Numbered from the stretch's first letter, positions 8,580 to 17,433 are shown. The stretch is DNA of 64,000 bases from CAZVWJ01 sp964631325 (GCA_964631325.1 CAZVWJ010000004.1:35894-99893), one strand, 5' to 3'. Notes: generated by a model not told the origin, from the sequence alone. A program made the numbers and translations.

Positions 8580-9860
8580 ATTAGTTGGATTGAAGATGTA
8601 GAAATTGATTGGCCCGAGACGATGCAGGAGTATCCGACGCCGGATCTCTATCTTTTTGACGAAGAAGAGACATTTTCCGGTAAGATAAAACAAGAAATTA
8701 GTGATTTCCAGGTTTCCGAGATTCTTGCCCAGGATGCCTCGGGGACTGGTCCGAACACTTATATCAGGGTAAAGAAAGTGGGGTTAACTACAGTAGACTT
8801 GGTTCGCATTTTAGCTGATTACCTGGATCGGGCAGTTGAGGATTTTTGTGTGGCTGATTATAAAGGAAAACGTTCAATTGATATTCAGTGGATCTCTTTG
8901 GAACACCTCGACCCCCGGGACCTGGAGGGATTTTGTCACGATAAGGTTGATATTATTCAGGTGACGCGAGATAAAGAGCGGCTTTCTTCCGACGATTTAA
9001 AGGTTAACCGTTTTGAAATTATTGTAAGAGACGTTGATGAAGGGGCCCGGGAGAAAGCAAATCGGATATTGAAGGTATTTTCTGATTGTGGAAGTCCCAA
9101 CTGGTTTGGCAGTCAGAGTTTTGGGGCCCGCCGTAACCGTCATCTGTTAGGTTGGGCTCTGGTGAAGAGAAAATGGTCCTGGTTTGTGAAGGAATTTTTA
9201 TGTTCCCCTGCCCCCCTGGACCCTGAACAAGTCACGAAAGGGCGAAAATTAGCTAAACAGGGTAAGTGGGGAGAAGCGCTTGAAACTTTCCCCGAAAGTT
9301 ACATACCGGAGCGGACTGTTCTGAAGAGTTTAAAACGGTATTCTCACAACCAGGAACGGGCTACTGCAGTTATTCCGGAAGACTATCGGAGGGCCTATCT
9401 ATTTGCCCTTCAGGCCTATGCCTTTAACCGATTTCTTGCGAAAAGATTGGATTCATTTGATGAGTTAGCAGAGGGAGATGTCGCTTTTATGCACGGGAGT
9501 GCAGGTTGTTTTCCCGTCGTGGATCCGGAGGACGAGCAACCCCGGCTTGACCGGTTTGCCATTAGTCCCACCGGTCCTATGTTTGGTGAAAAGTTTCTTG
9601 GTGCTTCCGGGGAGGTCGAACAGCTTGAAGACGCGGTGCTTGAGCGACTTGAACTTTCCTATGAAGATTTTCAGCGTTCCCGTTACCCGATCCCGGGCCG
9701 GCGTCGGCCTCTACGTGCTCCGATTACTCAAATTCGGGTTCAAGACTTAAATAAAAATGACCTGGAGCTTGGGTTTTGTCTGCCCCATGGTTCTGACGGG
9801 TTAGTAGTACTGGAAGAGTTAATGCACGAAAGACTACATTATCCCGGTGATGAAGTCTGA
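8580..9860 (+). CDS. truD: TruD-family tRNA pseudouridine synthase homologue with substituted catalytic Asp
   Basis: TruD makes pseudouridine 13 in tRNA. The family is recognisable from SDFQVSEI near the N terminus, the motif PNWFGSQSFG (usual form NYFGxQRFG), and the helix RRAYLFALQAYAFNRFLAKRL. The catalytic motif, AGxKDxxAxTxQW in E. coli (Asp80), reads ADYKGKRSIDIQW here. The catalytic Asp position is therefore Gly, and the preceding Gly is Asp, as if the two were exchanged. The Arg of NYFGxQRFG is also Ser. Activity is doubtful unless the shifted Asp substitutes. The ATT start at 8580 is proposed from the strong RBS; the first standard start is ATG 8622. It has its own promoter-like sequence and is followed by tRNA-Arg. 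Confidence 0.82.
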   Translation: MSWIEDVEIDWPETMQEYPTPDLYLFDEEETFSGKIKQEISDFQVSEILAQDASGTGPNTYIRVKKVGLTTVDLVRILADYLDRAVEDFCVADYKGKRSIDIQWISLEHLDPRDLEGFCHDKVDIIQVTRDKERLSSDDLKVNRFEIIVRDVDEGAREKANRILKVFSDCGSPNWFGSQSFGARRNRHLLGWALVKRKWSWFVKEFLCSPAPLDPEQVTKGRKLAKQGKWGEALETFPESYIPERTVLKSLKRYSHNQERATAVIPEDYRRAYLFALQAYAFNRFLAKRLDSFDELAEGDVAFMHGSAGCFPVVDPEDEQPRLDRFAISPTGPMFGEKFLGASGEVEQLEDAVLERLELSYEDFQRSRYPIPGRRRPLRAPITQIRVQDLNKNDLELGFCLPHGSDGLVVLEELMHERLHYPGDEV

Positions 9861-9886
9861 AAACTTTTTCAAATTTTGATATTAAA

Positions 9887-9964
9887 GCGCCCGTAGCTCA
9901 GTCTGGACAGAGCATCGGCCTTCGGAGCCGAGTGTCGCGGGTTCAAATCCTGCCGGGCGCTCCA
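9887..9964 (+). tRNA. tRNA-Arg (anticodon TCG)
   Basis: A complete cloverleaf is visible. The acceptor stem GCGCCCG pairs with CGGGCGC, the anticodon stem TCGGC/GCCGA encloses the loop CTTCGGA with anticodon TCG, and the T-arm has GGGTTCAAATCC. CCA is encoded at 9962-9964. It lies 26 bases after the TruD-like gene and convergent with ccdA. Confidence 0.95.
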
Positions 9965-9976
9965 TTGTTTTTAATT

Positions 9977-10693
9977 TCAGAACGAGCGTAATTCAATCAT
10001 CCATTTTGTAAGTATACTAAGTTCTCCCGCCAGCAGAGTAATTCCCAGCCCAATGAGTAATATTCCTGCCAGGAGTTGGGTGTACCTCAACAGATTATTT
10101 AAATTTTCCACCAGGCTTAGCACTAAGTCGAACAGGAGGGCCGTCACAAGAAAGGGGATCGCTATTCCGCTGGCGTAGGTAAACAATAAAAAGGCCCCCC
10201 ACCAGAAATTTTGTTCCAGGCTCGCAAAAGTTATAATGCTGGCCAGTATCGGTCCACCGCAGGGGGACCAGCCAAATCCAAAACTTAGCCCCAGGATAAA
10301 AGAACCCAGGTTAGAAATTTGAACGTCAGGTTCAAAGCTGTATTTCCGGAGTAAAAAATTAAATTGCAAGATCCCGGTGAGAAATAACCCGAAGACGATA
10401 ATTAAAGAGCCTCCGATAATTTCAGCAGTTCTCCGGTGAAACCGTAAGAACTTACCGGCGGTGCCGGCCAGACCGCCAAGCACAATTAAGATTACGGAAA
10501 AACCGGCCACAAAAAATATTGTCCTGAGAATGACTCTATTGTGCCACAATTTGTCCCGGCGACGCAATTCCTTGATTGAACTGCCGGCTATATAGGCCAG
10601 GTAACCGGGAATTAAAGGAAAAACACAGGGCGAGAAAAATGAAAGGAGACCGCCCGTAAAAGCGCTGATCACTCCTATTGTGCTCATATCCAT
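9977..10693 (-). CDS. ccdA: Cytochrome c biogenesis / thiol-disulfide transporter CcdA
   Basis: Integral membrane protein of the DsbD beta-domain family that carries reducing equivalents from cytoplasmic thioredoxin across the inner membrane. It has six predicted helices and the two conserved redox Cys motifs, FSPCVFPLIPGYLAY near residue 22 and GWSPCGGPIL in the second half. ATG 10693 is chosen over a TTG at 10714 because GGAAGGA precedes it. It is divergent from a TlpA-like thioredoxin gene, its likely extracytoplasmic partner. No cytochrome-maturation genes are nearby, so a general role in extracytoplasmic disulfide reduction is as likely as cytochrome c assembly. Confidence 0.9.
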   Translation of the reverse strand: MDMSTIGVISAFTGGLLSFFSPCVFPLIPGYLAYIAGSSIKELRRRDKLWHNRVILRTIFFVAGFSVILIVLGGLAGTAGKFLRFHRRTAEIIGGSLIIVFGLFLTGILQFNFLLRKYSFEPDVQISNLGSFILGLSFGFGWSPCGGPILASIITFASLEQNFWWGAFLLFTYASGIAIPFLVTALLFDLVLSLVENLNNLLRYTQLLAGILLIGLGITLLAGELSILTKWMIELRSF

Positions 10694-10870
10694 AAAAAAA
10701 TCAGGTCCTTCCAAAAGGAATTAGAAAAATTTTAAGCTCTCAAAACGGATAATTGATTTTAATTTTGTTCTCAATCTAATACTATTAATAATGGTAGAAA
10801 AAGTTTAACCGATTAAACAGGGATTCTATTGGTTCCTAACCCAGTATTGTTTTTGAAGAGGTTTTGACTC

Positions 10871-11479
10871 GTGAATAATAAAATCAGGCTATTTATATTA
10901 TTGATTTTGCCCGGGCTGTTTCTCTTAATTTTATTTAACAGCGGTTCCAATTTTGGCCTGGCTGGAACAAAATCGAAAAAGTCAGCAGCCGTTACTTCTC
11001 AAAATCGGATTAAAAAACAGTTAAAATCTCTTGGCTTTAGGAAAACAGAAATAACTGATACCCCTAATAAAATCAAATTAAAGAAAACGGACGGTAACCG
11101 GATTAAGTTTGCTAATTACGCGGGAACCTGGGTTATGGTGAATTTTTGGTCCCGGCGTTGTCCGCATTGTATCCGGGAATTTCCCGAGCTGCAGGAATTA
11201 TGGGAGCAATTTAAGGGCGAGAATTTTATTCTTATTGGTGTGAACTTGGACGCCAGCCCGGCGGTAATTAAACAAATCCGAAGAAAATATCGGGTAAATT
11301 TCCCACTGGTCTATCCTGGTAAACCCGCAATTAATAGACGATTAACTAATAAATATAAAATACGTTTGCTTCCCACTACTCTTCTGTTTACTCCTGACCA
11401 AAATTATTTGTACAAATTGCTTGGCCCCCGGGAGTGGGGAGCAAAAAAAGTGATGGATCGATTCTCATATTTATTTTAA
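10871..11479 (+). CDS. TlpA/ResA-like membrane-anchored thioredoxin
   Basis: A signal anchor (about residues 5-24, LFILLILPGLFLLILF) places a thioredoxin-fold domain outside the inner membrane. The active site is WSRRCPHCIREFPEL with a CPHC redox pair near residues 97-100. The later cis-Pro loop is LLPTTLLF. Length is 202 residues. Start is GTG at 10871. It is divergently transcribed from ccdA, and CcdA-TlpA/ResA pairs are a known reductive relay for extracytoplasmic thiols. The 177-base gap between the two genes is AT-rich and should hold both promoters. Confidence 0.87.
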   Translation: MNNKIRLFILLILPGLFLLILFNSGSNFGLAGTKSKKSAAVTSQNRIKKQLKSLGFRKTEITDTPNKIKLKKTDGNRIKFANYAGTWVMVNFWSRRCPHCIREFPELQELWEQFKGENFILIGVNLDASPAVIKQIRRKYRVNFPLVYPGKPAINRRLTNKYKIRLLPTTLLFTPDQNYLYKLLGPREWGAKKVMDRFSYLF

Positions 11480-11565
11480 TCCTGCTAAAAAATAGTCTCG
11501 GAGGTAGATCTTTGAGATGTTAGGTTCAACCTGAATAATTCAATCTCTGGAGTTGGAGTTCCAAC

Positions 11566-12033
11566 ATGAAACGCTCTGACTATTTTAACTTGTTTTTGCA
11601 GGCTACAGTGGCCACTCTCCGGCATTTTCATCGTGAAATAGAGGTGGGGTATGAAAAACCGGTTAAAGTTAAGAAGGAAACTGTAAAAGCAGAATTTGGT
11701 GTTTGCCTGGATTTTTTTGGTGAGTTGCAGGGCCGCGTTTTGTATGAAATGGATTCGGAAACTGCTTATAACATTGCCAGATTAATGGATTATAAGGGAT
11801 ACGACAAACTCGAAGAAAAGCAAGTCTGCTCCAGTATTAAGGAACTGGGAAATTTAATTACTGCCAGAACAACGTTGGGATTTGAAAAAGAAGGTCTGGA
11901 AGTAGATATTTCTCCTCCTTATCTGGTCGATGGGAAAACAGATATCCTCCGGGAGTTTAAAGCCAGTTTTATCAGGATCCCCCTCAAAACTTCCGAAGGT
12001 GATATAGATATTTGCATTGCGGTGAAAAATTAG
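11566..12033 (+). CDS. CheX-like chemotaxis phosphatase / CheC-family protein
   Basis: 155 residues resembling CheX, which removes phosphate from CheY-P. The family ExxN catalytic motif is visible in SSIKELGNLITARTTLGF, and the N terminus MKRSDYFNLFLQATVATLRHF matches the usual first helix. The domain also occurs as a stand-alone effector in other phospho-signalling systems. No chemotaxis genes lie nearby, so the partner is unknown. The ORF is flanked by terminal-inverted repeats and stands as a single gene. Confidence 0.78.
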   Translation: MKRSDYFNLFLQATVATLRHFHREIEVGYEKPVKVKKETVKAEFGVCLDFFGELQGRVLYEMDSETAYNIARLMDYKGYDKLEEKQVCSSIKELGNLITARTTLGFEKEGLEVDISPPYLVDGKTDILREFKASFIRIPLKTSEGDIDICIAVKN

Positions 12034-12041
12034 GTTTCAGT

Positions 12042-12116
12042 AGAACCTTAAAACGTTATTTCGGGCAAGGAAGTGAAGCAACTGTGAGCTGGGATTTAAA
12101 AGCATTTTAAAATTCT
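12042..12116. repeat. 75-bp repeat, diverged copy of the 8421 element
   Basis: It begins AGAACCTTAAAACG and ends GCATTTTAAAATTCT. Aligned by eye with 8421-8496 it is homologous along the whole length, with many A/G and T/C changes. It begins 8 bases after the CheX-like stop codon. Its terminal arms pair at about 10 of 12 positions. Confidence 0.6.
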
Positions 12117-12181
12117 GGGTTCTCAATTGTGACTGTTGAATTTTTGATTATTTTAGCCTGTTGGCCTGGTGATTTTAGTTA

Positions 12182-12973
12182 ATGACTCAAGAAATTGTTT
12201 ATGGACCTGTATCATCCTGGCGGCTGGCCCGTTCTCTTGGCGTTGATGTGATCTGCCGGGAAAAAGTCTGTTCTTTTAATTGTACTTACTGCCAGATCGG
12301 TCAGGCCGGGAAACGAACCGTTGAAAGAATTGAATTTGTGGCTGCTGCTGATATTGCTACGGCTGTTGAGAAAACCCTGGAAGAGGTTGAGGCGGATGTT
12401 CTTACTCTTTCCGGTTCCGGTGAACCTACGCTGGCTTCCAACCTCGGCGAAATTATTACCGAACTGGCGAAAATTTCTCCTCTCCCCATTGCAGTATTGA
12501 CCAACTCCGCTTTAATTTATCGCAAACAGGTAAGAGAGGAACTGGGAAAAGCTGAGATTGTAAAAGGTAAACTGGACGCTCCTGATAATGAAACTTTCCA
12601 GGCTATAAACTGCCCGGCGGAGGGAATTGAATTGCAGGAGATAATCAAAGGAATGAGTCAGTTTAGCCGCGAGATGGAAACTTATTTTATGCTGGAGCAT
12701 ATGTTTACTTCGGCAAATATGGATAAAGCCCGGGCTCTGGCCCGGCTTGCCGCGGAGATAGATCCCGATGAGATCCAGCTAAATACTCCTCGCCGGCAAT
12801 CATCGGTTGAACCGTTGACCAAAACGGAACTCGATTTGGTGAAGATTCCATTTCAGGAAAAAAACCTTAACTTTAAAATTGTTCACGAAGAGCAACCCCC
12901 CCGGATTGACAGGATTTTTGGTGAAGAAAAAATGAATCGCTTCAAAAGGAACTCAGGAGCGGATTCACAATGA
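12182..12973 (+). CDS. Radical SAM protein
   Basis: Cytoplasmic radical SAM enzyme that would bind a [4Fe-4S] cluster through the CxxxCxxC motif in VCSFNCTYCQIG near residues 32-40. The SAM-binding GSGEPTL motif (SGSGEPTLASNL) follows. Length is 263 residues. The substrate cannot be told. Similar COG0731-type proteins are annotated as Fe-S oxidoreductases or wyosine-like enzymes. It overlaps the Lon-type protease gene by four bases (ATGA), so the two are translationally coupled. Confidence 0.82.
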   Translation: MTQEIVYGPVSSWRLARSLGVDVICREKVCSFNCTYCQIGQAGKRTVERIEFVAAADIATAVEKTLEEVEADVLTLSGSGEPTLASNLGEIITELAKISPLPIAVLTNSALIYRKQVREELGKAEIVKGKLDAPDNETFQAINCPAEGIELQEIIKGMSQFSREMETYFMLEHMFTSANMDKARALARLAAEIDPDEIQLNTPRRQSSVEPLTKTELDLVKIPFQEKNLNFKIVHEEQPPRIDRIFGEEKMNRFKRNSGADSQ

Positions 12974-15381
12974 ATGATGCTTCGCAGGTAGAGGTTGAAA
13001 AATTGCGCCGAAGCTGTTCAGCGGACAATTTTTCGTTTGCTTCGACGGCAGAATTAAACGAGCTTGAGGAAGTTATTGGCCAGCAGAGGGCAGTGGAAGC
13101 AGTTTCTTTTGGGATTGACATTGAAAGCCCCGGTTATCATATGTACGCAATGGGACCGCCGGGAACTGGAAAGTCTACTACCGTGGAAAAGTTTCTGCAG
13201 AAACGAGCACCGGAGAAGTCCATCCCGGATGAATGGGTGTATGTCAATAATTTCGAAGAAAATGACCGCCCCCGGACTCTGCGCCTGCCGGTAGGTAAGG
13301 GATGTGAACTTGAGGAAGATATGGAGGAGTTGGTGCAGAAACTCGAAGATGAAATCCCTCGGGCATTCGAGAGCGAGGATTACCAGCAGGAAAGGGAAAA
13401 AGTCCAGAAGGAGTTTCAGGAAAAACGCCAGGGACTGTTGAGTGCTCTGGAGGAGAAGGCCCGGACGGAGGACTTTACAGTCCTGCAGTCTTCCCGGGGG
13501 ATAGTTCTGGCTCCGGTTGTTGACGGTGATGTAATTTCACCCGATAAATTGAATCAGCTTGATGACGAACAGCGTCGGGAATTCAAAGAAAAACGGGAAG
13601 ATTTGCAGGATGAACTGAGGGATACGGTTTATGAAATCAGGCAACTAAAGGAAGAGACCCAGAGAAAAATGAAGGAGTTGGACCAGGAGGTGGTCGGGTT
13701 TGCGGTTAGCCATCTGCTGAAGGAGTTAAAAGAAAAATACAGGGAATACGAGGATGTCAGGGAATACCTCGACGCTGTGGAAGCAGACATCCTTGACCGG
13801 GTGAATGAATTCAAGAAGCTGGGTCAACAGGACGGCAATAAATCCAACCCGTTTGCCTTCCTTCAGAATACCAAGGAATTTCTTAAGAATTACAAGGTGA
13901 ACCTGCTCGTTGACAACTGTAACCAGGAAGGGGCGCCGGTGGTTGTTGAGAGTAATCCTACCTATTACAATCTGCTGGGCCGGATTGAACACGAAGGCCA
14001 GTTTGGATCAATGAAAACTAATTTTACGATGATTAAAGCCGGGGCGTTGCACCGGGCTAATGGAGGTTATTTGATTATTGAAGCGCGTGATGTTCTTGCT
14101 AAGCCGTTTGCCTGGGAAGGACTGAAGCGAGCCCTGAAAAACAAGGAAATTAAAACCGAAGCCATGGGCCAGGAGTATCGCACCGTCCAGGCCCGGACCC
14201 TGGAACCCGAGCCCCTGCCCCTGGACGTGAAAGTAATAATTATCGGCGATCCCTACGTCTATTACCTGTTGTATAACCTGGACGAAGATTTTCAAGAGCT
14301 GTTTAAAGTTAAGGCTGATTTTTCCGTCCAGACTGACTGGGAAGCAGAAATTGAGGAAAAATACGCCCGGTTTATTAGTGGCCTCTGTGAGTCCGAGGAT
14401 TTGGTGCACTTTTCTCCGGGCGGAACCAGTCGGTTAATCGAACACTGTGCGCGGATGGCTGGAGACCAGGGGAAACTGGACACAAAATTCGGGGATATCG
14501 TTGACTTGATCCGGGAGTCCAGCTACTGGGCCCAGCAGGCGGGTAAGGAGCTTGTGGAGGCGGAGAACGTTAAAAAAGCTATCGAGAAGCGGATCTACCG
14601 CTCGAACCGGCTGGAAGAACGGGTGCGGGAATTGATTACCGAAGGGACTATATTGATTGACACAGAAGGTGCCGAGTCCGGTCAGGTTAACGGAATTTCT
14701 GTAATTCCCCTCGGGGATTACAGTTTTGGTAAACCCTCGCGGATTACCGCCCGCACACACGTTGGAGAAGAAGGGGTGGTGAACATTGACCGTGAAATCG
14801 AACTCGGTGGTCGGGTGCACAACAAGGGGGTTATGATTCTTACCGGATATCTTGGTTCAAAGTTTGCCACGGAGGTCCCGCTCAGTCTCTCGGCCAGTCT
14901 GACCTTCGAACAGTTGTATGAAGAAGTTGAAGGCGACAGTGCTTCCTCGGCTGAGTTATACGCTTTGCTTTCCAGTCTCTCGGGGTTGCCCCTCCGCCAG
15001 GACCTGGCTGTTACCGGGTCTGTTAACCAACGGGGGCAGATCCAGGCTATTGGGGGCGTAAACGAAAAAATAGAAGGTTTTTATAAAGTCTGTGAAGAAC
15101 GTGGGCTAACGGGCGAGCAGGGAGTGATTATCCCCCGGAGTAATGTTAAGAATTTAATGTTGCGCGAAGAAGTTGTGGAAGCAATTAAAACCGGTGATTT
15201 TAACCTTTATGCCGTCCAGCAGGTGGAGGAAGGGATTGAATTGCTTACCGGTGAACCGGCCGGCCAGCCTGATGAACAGGGAAAATATCCCCCTGATTCT
15301 GTTTATGGGCGGGCTCAGGCAAAATTACACGAGCTGGCTGATAAAGTGAAAAACTTCGCTTCCCCCGATAAGTCCGATTAA
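12970..15381 (+). CDS. Lon-family ATP-dependent protease (LonB-like, AAA_32 type)
   Basis: 803-residue ATP-dependent protease of the S16 family, differing from classical Lon by its N-terminal region. Walker A GPPGTGKST is near residue 60. A long charged coiled-coil insertion spans about residues 115-290. A second ATPase part contains GALHRANGGYLIIEARDVL. The C-terminal proteolytic domain has the Ser of EGDSASSAE and the Lys of IGGVNEKIEGFY, the Ser-Lys dyad of Lon. It is probably a soluble quality-control protease. It is translationally coupled to the upstream radical SAM gene. Confidence 0.9.
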   Translation: MNDASQVEVEKLRRSCSADNFSFASTAELNELEEVIGQQRAVEAVSFGIDIESPGYHMYAMGPPGTGKSTTVEKFLQKRAPEKSIPDEWVYVNNFEENDRPRTLRLPVGKGCELEEDMEELVQKLEDEIPRAFESEDYQQEREKVQKEFQEKRQGLLSALEEKARTEDFTVLQSSRGIVLAPVVDGDVISPDKLNQLDDEQRREFKEKREDLQDELRDTVYEIRQLKEETQRKMKELDQEVVGFAVSHLLKELKEKYREYEDVREYLDAVEADILDRVNEFKKLGQQDGNKSNPFAFLQNTKEFLKNYKVNLLVDNCNQEGAPVVVESNPTYYNLLGRIEHEGQFGSMKTNFTMIKAGALHRANGGYLIIEARDVLAKPFAWEGLKRALKNKEIKTEAMGQEYRTVQARTLEPEPLPLDVKVIIIGDPYVYYLLYNLDEDFQELFKVKADFSVQTDWEAEIEEKYARFISGLCESEDLVHFSPGGTSRLIEHCARMAGDQGKLDTKFGDIVDLIRESSYWAQQAGKELVEAENVKKAIEKRIYRSNRLEERVRELITEGTILIDTEGAESGQVNGISVIPLGDYSFGKPSRITARTHVGEEGVVNIDREIELGGRVHNKGVMILTGYLGSKFATEVPLSLSASLTFEQLYEEVEGDSASSAELYALLSSLSGLPLRQDLAVTGSVNQRGQIQAIGGVNEKIEGFYKVCEERGLTGEQGVIIPRSNVKNLMLREEVVEAIKTGDFNLYAVQQVEEGIELLTGEPAGQPDEQGKYPPDSVYGRAQAKLHELADKVKNFASPDKSD

Positions 15382-15402
15382 AATTACTGGAGGTAGATAA
15401 TA

Positions 15403-15681
15403 ATGATGAATGCAATTATTTTGTTTACGGTTGAACGGGATAAAGTCAACGAAACTGCTGAAGCTCTGGCTGAAATGGAGGGAGTTTCAGAAGTTTATTC
15501 CGTCGCCGGCCAGTACGACCTGGTTTCGGTGGTCCGGGTTGCAGAGCACGAAGAGTTGGCCGACCTGGTGACCGGAAAAATGTTAAAAATTGACGGAATT
15601 AAAGATTCGGAAACACTAACTGCTTTTCGCGTCTATTCCGATCATGACCTGGAAACAATGTTTTCCATCGGCCTCGACTAA
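15403..15681 (+). CDS. Stand-alone Lrp/AsnC ligand-binding (RAM) domain protein
   Basis: 92 residues matching only the C-terminal effector domain of Lrp/AsnC regulators (VNETAEALAEMEGVSEVYSVAGQYDLVSVVRV), without a DNA-binding helix-turn-helix. Such proteins assemble as rings and may bind amino acids or modulate partners. ATG 15403 follows TGGAGGTAG. It lies 21 bases after the Lon-type gene and is followed by a clear terminator, so it is the last gene of that transcript. Confidence 0.85.
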   Translation: MMNAIILFTVERDKVNETAEALAEMEGVSEVYSVAGQYDLVSVVRVAEHEELADLVTGKMLKIDGIKDSETLTAFRVYSDHDLETMFSIGLD

Positions 15682-15690
15682 TTCGTATTT

Positions 15691-15737
15691 CGTATTGTAC
15701 TTTAAGTTTTTAGTACGATACGATTTTCGATTTTTTT
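15691..15737 (+). terminator. Rho-independent terminator after the Lrp-like gene
   Basis: The stem CGTATTGTACT (15691-15701) pairs with AGTACGATACG (15712-15722) with one G-U pair and a 10-base loop. It is followed by ATTTTCGATTTTTTT. It also separates this operon from the convergent gshA. Confidence 0.8.
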
Positions 15738-15778
15738 ATCAACCGATTATTTAAGGATGGATACGCGTTTGGGCGAAA

Positions 15779-17020
15779 TTAAAGGTCTTTGATTTCCAGG
15801 CCGCAGGCGAGGGTGCCGATTGTGGCGAGGAGCTTGTAAACTTCGACCTGGGGCTGGCTCAGGTTGCTGCCGACATTTTTGTCCGCCTGGTCGATAAACA
15901 GCGGACAGAGGTTTTCGGAGGTAAAATTCATTCCGCGTGCATTTAAGTTTTCACACTCTCCTTGCTGATCGTTGGTCCGCAGGAAGCCCCCGATCGGTTC
16001 CTGTTCCAGGCAGTAGATAACCGGTTCGGCGACCAGACCCTCTACCCGGTCCTTTGTCCTGATTCCTTCCTGGACGAGGACGGAGTTGTTCTTTATCCCA
16101 CCTTTTCGTTTATCCAGGCTATCACGCCGACTGCGGTTAATCTCCAGGAATTGCTCGCCTGAATCGAACTTGTAGACGTTCATCCCGTAGGTGCCCCGGG
16201 CGGCCTTGACGAAGGCACAAACCGGTTCGTCGACGTTCAACTCCGCGTAACGTTGTTCGGTCTGCTCGACAACCCGGTCAATTGTCGCGGCGATTTGTGA
16301 GAAGCCGTCCCCGGAACTGAAATCAACTTTCTGCACTTGTTCCGTTTGGGCGCTCAGATACCACGGATCAATATCCAGAATATCAGCGACCTTTTCCGTT
16401 ACTTGCTGTTGTTTCTGGTGGTGGGTGAATTTTGACCGGTTGTACCAGCCCATCACCACCGGGGGGAGGACAGGTGTTTGGATTTCTTCGAATATTTCCG
16501 GCAGGCCCGCGGAAAAATCGTTGTTGCTGATTACCATGTCTAATTTATCCCCGGCTGCGTAAAGTTCTTCTTGTTTTTTTTGCAGGGGATAGAGCTTTAC
16601 CCGGTCGCCTTTTGCCGTTTCCAGCTCGCGGGGCTGGTCGTCAAAGTCCGGGTTGGTCGTGGTTAGCCGGCAGGTAAATCCGGCTTCCAGGAGGAGGGCT
16701 TCGAGCGAGTGCAGGTTCTGCAGGTAAAACTTGTTTTTAGTGTGGGCCTCCGCGTAGATGCCGATCGTTGATATCTGGCTGCCCAGTCTTTTATATAAAA
16801 TTTGCTGGAGCAGAGAAGCGGCGAGCCTGGTGCCCTGGGGACAGATGTTATTGAACCCGGCGGGGAAGACGTTGGCGTCGACCGCGGCGGCCTTGGTGCC
16901 GTTGCACCGCAGGTCAAACGAGCTGTAAATTGGCGCCGGCGCCCGGGAGGCCTGCTCATTAATGTATCTCTTCAGGGCTATTTTATTTTCATTCAGTTTT
17001 TTCGATATTTTTTCAATCAT
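15779..17020 (-). CDS. gshA: Glutamate-cysteine ligase, proteobacterial GshA type
   Basis: 413 residues resembling the GshA family first described in Acidithiobacillus-like proteobacteria (PF08886), which joins glutamate and cysteine as the first step of glutathione synthesis. Recognisable segments include SSFDLRCNGTKAAAVDANVFPAGFNNICP, VVMGWYNRSKF, CAFVKAARGTYGMNVYKF and FLRTNDQQGECENLNARGM. The start ATG has GAGGTAAAG upstream. Base composition looks GC-richer than its neighbours. No gshB is next to it, so the final product could be gamma-glutamylcysteine, or glutathione with a gshB elsewhere. Its presence in a Firmicute background suggests horizontal transfer. Confidence 0.85.
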   Translation of the reverse strand: MIEKISKKLNENKIALKRYINEQASRAPAPIYSSFDLRCNGTKAAAVDANVFPAGFNNICPQGTRLAASLLQQILYKRLGSQISTIGIYAEAHTKNKFYLQNLHSLEALLLEAGFTCRLTTTNPDFDDQPRELETAKGDRVKLYPLQKKQEELYAAGDKLDMVISNNDFSAGLPEIFEEIQTPVLPPVVMGWYNRSKFTHHQKQQQVTEKVADILDIDPWYLSAQTEQVQKVDFSSGDGFSQIAATIDRVVEQTEQRYAELNVDEPVCAFVKAARGTYGMNVYKFDSGEQFLEINRSRRDSLDKRKGGIKNNSVLVQEGIRTKDRVEGLVAEPVIYCLEQEPIGGFLRTNDQQGECENLNARGMNFTSENLCPLFIDQADKNVGSNLSQPQVEVYKLLATIGTLACGLEIKDL

Positions 17021-17181
17021 TAGCTTTACCTCGAATTCAAAGTTGGGTTAAGTTTGGGCTAATTGGCCGGTCAGTTGCAGTCTTTCACCAGAATCGTTCA
17101 ATTCAGAGGAGAATTAGTCTAAATTATCTTCCTCTTTTCGGCAAGCGGCCCAAGTTTATTATCAATATTTTTGTTTTATTG

Positions 17182-17210
17182 TTGACAATTTCAGGAGTGG
17201 CAAGTATATT
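17182..17210 (+). promoter_or_regulatory. Strong sigma-70 promoter of the tRNA-Met pair
   Basis: Perfect -35 TTGACA (17182-17187), a 17-base spacer, and -10 TATATT (17205-17210). Transcription would begin near 17217, about 13 bases before the first tRNA. Confidence 0.8.
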
Positions 17211-17229
17211 ATTTACCCCTAACTAAGAA

Positions 17230-17306
<77 letters not shown>

Positions 17307-17313
17307 TTTTTTT

Positions 17314-17390
17314 AGCGGCGTAGCTCAGCGGCCCAGAGCACTCGGCTCATATCCGAGTTGTCCGGGGTTCGAATCCCCGCGCCGCTACCA
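17314..17390 (+). tRNA. tRNA-Met elongator (anticodon CAT)
   Basis: Acceptor stem AGCGGCG pairs fully with CGCCGCT, anticodon stem CTCGG/CCGAG encloses CTCATAT, T-arm GGTTCGAATCC, encoded CCA. It lies 7 bases after the initiator tRNA. A CAT anticodon could also mean tRNA-Ile2 (lysidine-modified); similarity of the acceptor end to Bacillus elongator tRNA-Met favours Met. tilS, which modifies tRNA-Ile2, is the next gene, so the alternative deserves mention. Confidence 0.85.
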
Positions 17391-17433
17391 TTGTTTTTTT
17401 ATTTGTCCCAGAGTCCTTCGCCGGGATTAATTT

